A stretch of 41,874 nucleotides of DNA. Source: Novosphingobium panipatense (lineage in GTDB: Bacteria; Pseudomonadota; Alphaproteobacteria; Sphingomonadales; Sphingomonadaceae). A model generated the notes under the pieces. That model saw nothing but the letters and a program-made list of their open reading frames with translations. It had not been told where the DNA came from and made no database searches. Position 1 is the first letter of the stretch, and every line of letters starts with the position of its first letter. The DNA is taken from NCBI RefSeq assembly GCF_002149965.1, contig NZ_MSQB01000035.1, forward strand, positions 1-41,874, given 5' to 3'. Shown here in pieces: positions 36,453-41,874 of the stretch. The position numbers and the translations under genes are program-made.

Positions 36453-36863
36453 ATGCCGCTTCAGGCGATGCCCACTGCACGCGATCCCTCGGTGCTTGCG
36501 ACGATCAAGCTGATGTCGGGGAGACGGATAGAAATGCAACGGCGTACCGAAAAGATTACGCAGGAAGACTTCGCCGCTCGTGTCGGAATCGGCGCGCGCT
36601 GGCTGCGCGAGATCGAGGCCGGCAACCCCAAGTCGCGGCTCGACGATCACTTCCGCTGCGCGCATGCCCTCGGACTTTCCACCGGGCATCTCGTCATTCC
36701 GCTGCTGTTCATGGAACATCAGCGGGTCTTTCCCCGCGGCTTACTCGAAGGAGACCTCTCGAAGCTCGAAACCGTCTGCATAGATGCCATTGCCCGGCAT
36801 AACCTCGACACGCTCTCGCACCAGCTCTTCGCACGCGATGCCGACCACACGCCTGACGACTGA
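36453..36863 (+). CDS. Xre-like helix-turn-helix regulator
   Basis: 136 residues from ATG 36453 (GGGAG nine bases before; an upstream in-frame TTG is less likely). The helix-turn-helix is at about 33-80: RTEKITQEDFAARVGIGARWLREIEAGNPKSRLDDHFRCAHALG, matching the Xre/Cro fold with a recognition helix around ARWLREIE. A 55-residue C-terminal part with helices could dimerise or bind a ligand. It lies 3 bp before the GntR-like gene, and 90 bp after the palindrome. It is a good candidate to bind the shared operator of this region and the lasso genes. Confidence 0.75.
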   Translation: MPLQAMPTARDPSVLATIKLMSGRRIEMQRRTEKITQEDFAARVGIGARWLREIEAGNPKSRLDDHFRCAHALGLSTGHLVIPLLFMEHQRVFPRGLLEGDLSKLETVCIDAIARHNLDTLSHQLFARDADHTPDD

Positions 36864-36866
36864 ACG

Positions 36867-37505
36867 ATGATGTCGCCGGGAACGCGCCAGGGTGAGAAAG
36901 TCTATGCGGACCTTAAGGAAGCCGTGCTTTCGGGGCGCTATGCGTCCGACATGGAGCTATCGATAGCGGCTATAGCCGACGATATCGGGGCCAGCGGCTC
37001 ACCGGTCCGCGACGGCTTGCATCGTCTTTATGGTGAGCGGCTCCTGCTGATGGGCCCGCATCGGGGATTTAGAGTGCCCAGTTGGAGTGCCGATGCGCTG
37101 CGGGACTGCTACACATGGCACGGTCATCTCATCCGCATGGCCATCAAGGCGATTGGGCCAAAGGCGCTCCGCGAACCTGTGGCGCCCGAGGGCTGGCTGA
37201 CCGATTACACCGCTCCCGATCGCATCGTCACGACCGCGGAGCGCATGTTTCTCACGCTGGCGAACAGGTCCTCTTCCAACGAGCTCGTGGCCGCTGTCAT
37301 CAACAGAGGTGAACGCCTGCGCACCATCCGACTCGTCGAAACGGAACGCTGGTCGGACTGCGGTGACGAGCTTGTCTCTGCCAATGTATTGGCAAGATTT
37401 GAGCCCGGAAGCAGGCTTCTGGAGGCCCTTTGGAACTATCACCGTCGCCGAATTCGGGCTGCCAATATGCTTTCTGAAGCGCTGAAATCGCGGTTACACA
37501 GCTGA
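36867..37505 (+). CDS. GntR-family (FadR/FCD-type) transcription regulator
   Basis: 212 residues from ATG 36867, which follows the Xre gene stop by 3 bp, so they are an operon. The N-terminal winged helix is the GntR signature: KVYADLKEAVLSGRYASDMELSIAAIADDIGASGSPVRDGLHRLYGERLLLMGPHRGFRVPSW. The C-terminal part is all-helical, as in effector-binding FCD domains (HLIRMAIKAIG, ETERWSDCGDELV). Located just before the lasso precursor, it probably controls it together with the Xre protein; the effector is unknown. Confidence 0.8.
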   Translation: MMSPGTRQGEKVYADLKEAVLSGRYASDMELSIAAIADDIGASGSPVRDGLHRLYGERLLLMGPHRGFRVPSWSADALRDCYTWHGHLIRMAIKAIGPKALREPVAPEGWLTDYTAPDRIVTTAERMFLTLANRSSSNELVAAVINRGERLRTIRLVETERWSDCGDELVSANVLARFEPGSRLLEALWNYHRRRIRAANMLSEALKSRLHS

Positions 37506-37570
37506 AATCACTGCATTAAATGACGACCGGTGCATGTGAAAGATTATTTCATGATATAGTTCGTTTATTA

Positions 37571-37604
37571 GTTTCACCATGAAAGCAAAAGTGGCTGAAT
37601 ATAT
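37571..37604 (+). promoter_or_regulatory. Lasso promoter with operator copy
   Basis: TTTCACCATGAAAGC (37571-37585) repeats the core of the 36341 palindrome exactly, and TATATT at 37599-37604 is a good -10 box. The operator overlaps the place where a -35 box would be, which has no consensus hexamer, so transcription probably depends on or is blocked by the bound protein. A further inverted pair, TGAAA/TTTCA (37537-37551), lies upstream. A 60-base leader follows to the precursor start. Confidence 0.65.
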
Positions 37605-37665
37605 TAGGGTTCCGGCATAGCCTTTCTGTCGCCACGAACAGTGTGGCGAATAGAAGGAGGTAAGT

Positions 37666-37800
37666 ATGGAACGCGAATACGAAGCCACCGATGACGGCGT
37701 GATCGAACTCGGTGTCGCCAGCCACGTGACCAATGGCAGTGGAGACTTTCTGACGGACAATCCGCAGGGTCGCCAGCAGCCGGGCATTCTCGAGGACTGA
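37666..37800 (+). CDS. Lasso peptide precursor (A gene)
   Basis: 44 residues from ATG 37666 with AGGAGG at 37655-37660. The leader is MEREYEATDDGVIELGVASHVTN (23 residues; written in parts: MEREYEATDD, GVIELGVASH, VTN). LGxAS and Thr at -2 match proteobacterial lasso leaders such as that of astexin. The core would begin with Gly after VTN: ring GSGDFLTD, then the loop and tail NPQGRQQPGILED. An isopeptide bond between the amino group of Gly1 and Asp8 gives an 8-residue ring, within the known 7-9 range. The core is 21 residues, has no Cys, and ends Glu-Asp. The B and C genes follow at once, which is strong support. It was found by eye because it is short. The sequence matches no lasso peptide I know. 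Confidence 0.92.
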   Translation: MEREYEATDDGVIELGVASHVTNGSGDFLTDNPQGRQQPGILED

Positions 37801-37812
37801 CAGCAACGAACT

Positions 37813-37839
37813 TGGCCCGACCTTTACAAGGCCGGGCCA
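37813..37839 (+). terminator. Stem-loop between precursor and biosynthesis genes
   Basis: TGGCCCGACCTT and AAGGCCGGGCCA pair at 11 of 12 positions around TAC, with no T-run after. It lies 12 bp after the precursor stop and 21 bp before the B gene. In lasso operons such hairpins attenuate or stabilise the precursor message so that peptide is made in excess over enzymes; here that role is inferred. Confidence 0.7.
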
Positions 37840-37860
37840 GGTGACAGTCGGACATTGACT

Positions 37861-38532
37861 ATGCGCGATGTCGTTCTCAAACCCCGGGTCGGTTTTTGCG
37901 CTACCGGGCAGCATCTGGTTTTCCTGGATGCCGAGCGGGACCGCTACTGCATGTTGGCGCCCCGATTGGAAGCTTATGTGAGGGATTGGGCGACTGGCAA
38001 TGTCCTCGAACAGGCCATCCTCGCGGACTTAGTTGCCACGGGTCTGTTTGAGCCCGTGGCAAACGGTCGAACGGCCTCCGAACAATGTAGCATTCCGCGC
38101 TGCACGGATACCCTATGCGGCTCGCATCCAACGGCAGACCGAAACCCTAAATATTGGATTCGCTTTATATGGGCCTGTTTGTTGCTTGCGTTCTTCAATG
38201 CCTTGACGGGTACTCTTCCCCTGAAGGGCCTGTTGGCGATTTCAGGCTCGCCACGCACTAAGAAAAGGAATTCTTCCACTCCGAAGGATCTTAGTCCTCT
38301 TGTCGAATCGTTCGTCGAGGCAGCCCTATTTTTCCCCCGCAAAGACCGCTGTCTCCCCGATGCGCTCGCCCTGCGCACATTTCTTGCTTGGCATTCATGT
38401 CCGACCAGGATCGTGTTCGGCGTTCAATCCGAGCCCTTTCAGGCGCATTGCTGGGTCCAGTTCGACAACATTCTCGTCGGTCAGGATCTCGAAACCGTCA
38501 TGCCCTTCAGCCCGATCCTCGCGCTACCATGA
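37861..38532 (+). CDS. Lasso peptide B protein, fused RRE and leader peptidase
   Basis: 223 residues from ATG 37861 (a TTG at 37855 is in frame). The N-terminal part, about 1-80, is PqqD/RRE-like: VGFCATGQHLVFLDAERDRYCMLAPRLEAY, which binds the leader. A hydrophobic stretch (about 101-120) separates it from the C-terminal transglutaminase-like cysteine protease: Cys164 in DRCLPDA and His196 in QAHCWVQF (32 residues apart, as in McjB), with an acid candidate near 202-209. It should cut the leader after VTN. Its stop overlaps the C gene start (ATGA). The single fused B is usual in proteobacteria. Confidence 0.9.
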   Translation: MRDVVLKPRVGFCATGQHLVFLDAERDRYCMLAPRLEAYVRDWATGNVLEQAILADLVATGLFEPVANGRTASEQCSIPRCTDTLCGSHPTADRNPKYWIRFIWACLLLAFFNALTGTLPLKGLLAISGSPRTKKRNSSTPKDLSPLVESFVEAALFFPRKDRCLPDALALRTFLAWHSCPTRIVFGVQSEPFQAHCWVQFDNILVGQDLETVMPFSPILALP

Positions 38533-40214
38533 ACTGCGAATATGCAATCCTCCTCAAATACGGAGAAACCGCTGGTTCTGATTCCACCGGTAAACGTGCG
38601 GTGCGTGTTACGGCCAGCGCCGACCTCAATGTGCGTCATCTCCCGGACGGCGGCATTGTGGTTGGTGATTGCTTTCCCCAACACGATACGGGGGAGGGCC
38701 TGGATGCCTTCGACACCGCCGACCCGATCGACTTCGTGCGTAAATTCGCGCGACGAAACTGGGGACGGCACATCGTTGTCGCCATCGGCTCCGAGCCCCG
38801 TAGAACTGTCATCTACAGAGACCCTTCTGGTATGATCCCATGCTATTATCTCAGTAGCCATGGGCGTATCGCGATTGGCACAAGTGCTTCCGATATTTTA
38901 CGGACAATGCGCTCGCCCGCCTCAATTGACTGGACAAGCGTGGCCAATGTCCTGCTTGCTCCTGATCGGCGCCGCCGGGAAACCTGTCTAAAGGGAATCA
39001 GCGAGGTGCTCCCGGGAGAGATGGCGGTTATCGACGAGCATGGCAGCTGCCACCAACTTGTCTGGGACCCCTCGCATTTTTGCGGAGCGAACATCGAATG
39101 CGAGTTCGAGGACGCGGTCGAACGTCTTCGGGATACCTTGATAGATGTAACAAAGGCATGGAGCGGGCGATACCCTCGGGCGGTGATATCCATCTCGGGC
39201 GGGTTTGACTCATCCGCGATCGCTGCCTTGGCTTCGCAGGCGGGCCACATCGGTCTCGCACATTTCTACACGACGTCTCCGCTCGCAGATGAACGGGAAT
39301 ATGCCATGGCTGTGGCGGACCATATCTCTCAACCGATGGCTTGCCACCTGGCATCAACTGCCGATATCGATGTCCGTACCAATCTCTCTCGTCATCGCCC
39401 GAGGCCTTCGGCGCGATCCTTCACCCAGGCGTTCGACCGAATTTGTGCCGGGGAAGCCGATGCCCAGGCAGCCAACGCTCATCTCAATGGAGGAGGAGGC
39501 GACAATATATTCGGCTTGCTCCACTCCGCCTATCCGCTGGTGGATCAATTCAAGCAAATCGGTCTATCGGCGGAGTTGTGGGCAACGGCAAGAAACATCT
39601 GTGTTGTAACCGGAACGTCGCTGCCAATGGTTTTACGACAGGCCGTGAAAGCGGCATGGAAACGGGACCTATTGGTCAACTGGCCGGTAAATACCGATAT
39701 ATTGACGCCATACGCACGCTCACTGCTCGATCCGGAGCCGCATCCGTGGCTTGTCGCGACACGGACATGTGCGCCGGGCCAAAAGCAGCATGTCAGGAGC
39801 GTCGCCAGGGCGACTGCGTCGACAGACTATATCAACATCGCTGACAGTCGGCCCACGATCTACCCACTTCTGTCGCGCCCGCTTGTCGAGCTTTGCCTCT
39901 CCTACCCGACTTGGTTCTGGTTTAGGGGTGGCCGCGATCGCGCGTTGGCGCGGGCGGCTACGCAGCCATTTCTACCCGAACTGGTAACGAACCGTCTCGG
40001 GAAAGCCGCTTTCGACGGCTTTTTGTATCGGGTATGGACCCGTTCTCGCCACGAGATCATCGACGATCTGAAGGACGGCTGCCTTGCCGATCACAATCTC
40101 ATCGACGGCAGCGCAATCGCTGGTCTCCAAGATGTATCGAACAACTTGCTCAGCAAACCGACGCGCATCCTCCATCTGCACGAAGTGGAGATGTGGTGCA
40201 GAACATGGGCGTGA
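38529..40214 (+). CDS. Lasso peptide C protein, asparagine-synthetase-like macrolactam synthetase
   Basis: 561 residues from ATG 38529 (ATGA overlap with B). The N-terminal glutaminase-like domain is degenerate (MNCEYAILL...), and the C-terminal synthetase domain has the PP-loop SGGFDSS at 223-229 and later HLNGGGGDNIF. In McjC-type proteins this domain activates the Asp/Glu side chain with ATP and closes the ring onto the N-terminal amine. An intact PP-loop suggests function. It acts with B at the membrane or in the cytoplasm. It lies just before the convergent isopeptidase. No ABC transporter follows. Confidence 0.92.
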   Translation: MNCEYAILLKYGETAGSDSTGKRAVRVTASADLNVRHLPDGGIVVGDCFPQHDTGEGLDAFDTADPIDFVRKFARRNWGRHIVVAIGSEPRRTVIYRDPSGMIPCYYLSSHGRIAIGTSASDILRTMRSPASIDWTSVANVLLAPDRRRRETCLKGISEVLPGEMAVIDEHGSCHQLVWDPSHFCGANIECEFEDAVERLRDTLIDVTKAWSGRYPRAVISISGGFDSSAIAALASQAGHIGLAHFYTTSPLADEREYAMAVADHISQPMACHLASTADIDVRTNLSRHRPRPSARSFTQAFDRICAGEADAQAANAHLNGGGGDNIFGLLHSAYPLVDQFKQIGLSAELWATARNICVVTGTSLPMVLRQAVKAAWKRDLLVNWPVNTDILTPYARSLLDPEPHPWLVATRTCAPGQKQHVRSVARATASTDYINIADSRPTIYPLLSRPLVELCLSYPTWFWFRGGRDRALARAATQPFLPELVTNRLGKAAFDGFLYRVWTRSRHEIIDDLKDGCLADHNLIDGSAIAGLQDVSNNLLSKPTRILHLHEVEMWCRTWA

Positions 40215-40228
40215 TCCGGTGTTCGTAG

Positions 40229-41824
40229 CTACCGCTTCCTAGAACCCGACAGGTCCAAATGGTGGTCGAGCCAATCGATGTTTCGATTGTAGATCGCCAA
40301 GCGATGCGAGGGGTGCAGCTTCACGTGACCTTCGTCAGGATAGACATAGAACTCGATAGGCCATCCACGGCGCTTGAGTTCGCGGTAGGTAGCAAGGCTC
40401 ATGCGAAATTCACTGGAGGCTGCCTGTATCAACAGCGGGACTGGTTTGGCCCCTTCCGCCTCAGCGAGCGAGCCCTGACGCCAGAATTCCCTGCCGGCTG
40501 CGTGGTTCGCCGGATAACCCATGCGGACATAAAAATCATCGTAGCTCTCCCCCGATTGTTGCAACATGGCCTCGCCCTCACAGCATGTGCTTAGGATCGC
40601 AGCTGAGAAGAGCCTTGTATTTGCGAGTGCGAAGGTGGCCGTCACGGCGCCGTCGCTCTGCCCAGTGATTGCGACACGCGCAGGATCGATCACTCTGTCG
40701 CGATCCAGTTGCCTGATGATCGCCGTCAGTGACGAGAGGATATTCCTTCTGTCGGCAAAGTCTTCCATGCTCAAACGAAGATACTCATCTTCTCCGACGG
40801 GATGATCGACATTGGGTTGCCAAGGTGTGCGATTAAAACTCAGCACGGCGAACCCATTCGCCGCAAGCGCCTGAATCGGATATTCGTCGCCGGTGCCGCC
40901 GCGGAGAAATCCGCGGGATTCATACTGAACGATCACCAAGGGCAAACGGCGATCGCCCCGATATTGCCGCGGCAGCACGAGATCACCATAGGTCTTAACG
41001 CCCGCCGAATTAGCCCATTCGAGCCGGCGGACGATCCCTGCCTCAGCGGCCGGATAATCCGGATTGGGATCAAAGATGATGCGCCTCGATCCATCCCGTG
41101 CCGAAACAGCGACGAGATGCCGCGGAGTGACCGACGTCTCCTGCGCGCAAACGATCTCCTCACCACTTTCACGACACCCGAAAAGCGCATCTGTCGTGCC
41201 CAGTAGTAGGCGAGGACGGTCGCGTCCTGGCGTCCACGCGTAAAATTGGGTCAGACTGCCGTCGACTCCGGCTCGCCTCTGAAAAACGAGTGTCCCTTGT
41301 GGTTGCCACCAGAGATTGGCCACTCCGCTACACGCCTCGTAGGTGCAGGGCACCGCCTTTGGCCCGACTTGCACGTGCAGCCTCCCTGCGGAGAAAAGAC
41401 CGTCATCGGACGGTGCACTCCAAGCTGTAGCGTCGCCAAGCCTAGCGAACGCAGTGCTGCGTGCAGGTCGCTCATCATTCGGATGTAGCGCGGCTTTATC
41501 CGCCTCTTGCAACGTTTCCTCAGCCCCACTCGACGGATCGATCGCTCGTGTGACAAGCGGACTGTCGGCCGGCGGCATCGGAACGTCGCTTGAAAGTGGC
41601 CAGAAACGGCTGTCGAACCGAAAACCGCCCAATCCCTCGGTCGCAATTACCTTGCGCGCGGCCGTCAGTCCCGGGCGGCTTTCATAAAGAAGCTTCCTGC
41701 CGTCTACCGACCATTCCATCCTCTCGATATCGACATCGCTGACCAGATTTCGCCTGGAAACATGACGGGCGAAATCATGAATCCAGATTGTAGCGCGTCG
41801 ATTACGGAGTCCGGTCGGCGTCAA
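40229..41824 (-). CDS. AtxE-type lasso peptide isopeptidase, N-terminally broken or cut
   Basis: 531 residues of an S9-family (prolyl oligopeptidase-like) protein on the strand opposite the lasso operon, with 14 bp between the stops. The nucleophile is Ser390 in TGQSDGA and the His is His500 in DEGHVKLHPSHR; the acid is not obvious, as the place reads ASSEF (Glu472 is 28 residues before the His). A beta-propeller-like part precedes it (ATIWIHDFARH, WSVDGRKLLYES). The frame begins at a TTG (41824) directly after TAA at 41825-41827, while the same frame is open again upstream to the window end. The known AtxE2 is about 140 residues longer at this end. In the family the enzyme opens lasso peptides by cutting the isopeptide bond. 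This copy may be a pseudogene, or its start lies beyond the window. Confidence 0.8.
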   Translation of the reverse strand: MTPTGLRNRRATIWIHDFARHVSRRNLVSDVDIERMEWSVDGRKLLYESRPGLTAARKVIATEGLGGFRFDSRFWPLSSDVPMPPADSPLVTRAIDPSSGAEETLQEADKAALHPNDERPARSTAFARLGDATAWSAPSDDGLFSAGRLHVQVGPKAVPCTYEACSGVANLWWQPQGTLVFQRRAGVDGSLTQFYAWTPGRDRPRLLLGTTDALFGCRESGEEIVCAQETSVTPRHLVAVSARDGSRRIIFDPNPDYPAAEAGIVRRLEWANSAGVKTYGDLVLPRQYRGDRRLPLVIVQYESRGFLRGGTGDEYPIQALAANGFAVLSFNRTPWQPNVDHPVGEDEYLRLSMEDFADRRNILSSLTAIIRQLDRDRVIDPARVAITGQSDGAVTATFALANTRLFSAAILSTCCEGEAMLQQSGESYDDFYVRMGYPANHAAGREFWRQGSLAEAEGAKPVPLLIQAASSEFRMSLATYRELKRRGWPIEFYVYPDEGHVKLHPSHRLAIYNRNIDWLDHHLDLSGSRKR

Positions 41825-41874
41825 TTATGATGGCCGGTAGGCGGCCGCGCCGGTTGGTGGCTTTGGGCTATCAT

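Overview
The window reads as part of an integrative and conjugative element (ICE) in an alphaproteobacterium, most likely a sphingomonad. This is inferred from the high G+C content, the tRNA type, the F-like transfer operon with an S26 peptidase, and the lasso peptide genes with an AtxE-type isopeptidase. No rRNA or species marker is present.

Left end (1-1803): an initiator tRNA-Met gene is followed by a 22-bp direct repeat of its 3' end and by a large serine recombinase whose reading frame runs backwards into the tRNA. This looks like one attachment end of the element. The other end is not in the window.

Cargo (2220-14044): an IetA/IetS pair (AAA ATPase plus subtilisin-like protease, known as a plasmid-stability toxin-antitoxin and later as an anti-phage system); a phospholipase D remnant beside an IS630-family transposase with a frameshift; a membrane diguanylate cyclase; a Dyp-type peroxidase; a small decaying operon with a PilZ-like gene; an orphan acyl carrier protein; a bactofilin-like protein; and several small unknowns.

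Transfer operon (14053-35581, all minus strand): a nearly complete F-type mating-pair-formation set, read from right to left: DsbC-like, TraA pilin, TraL, TraE, TraK, TraB, TraV, TraC, a membrane protein, TraW, TraU, an unknown, TraN in two parts, TrbC, an S26 peptidase, TraF, a TrbB-like thioredoxin, TraH, TraG. Most junctions are 4-bp ATGA or GTGA overlaps. The relaxase and coupling protein are not in the window.

Right end (35746-41824): two small coupled unknowns, an Xre-like and a GntR-like regulator, then a lasso peptide locus: a 44-residue precursor (A), a fused RRE/peptidase B protein, a macrolactam-forming C protein, and a convergent AtxE-type isopeptidase that is broken or truncated at its N-terminus. 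An identical 15-bp palindrome-based sequence lies upstream of both the regulator pair and the precursor, so the two transcription units probably share a regulator. The predicted lasso peptide, with a Gly1-Asp8 ring, is the most promising new biology here.
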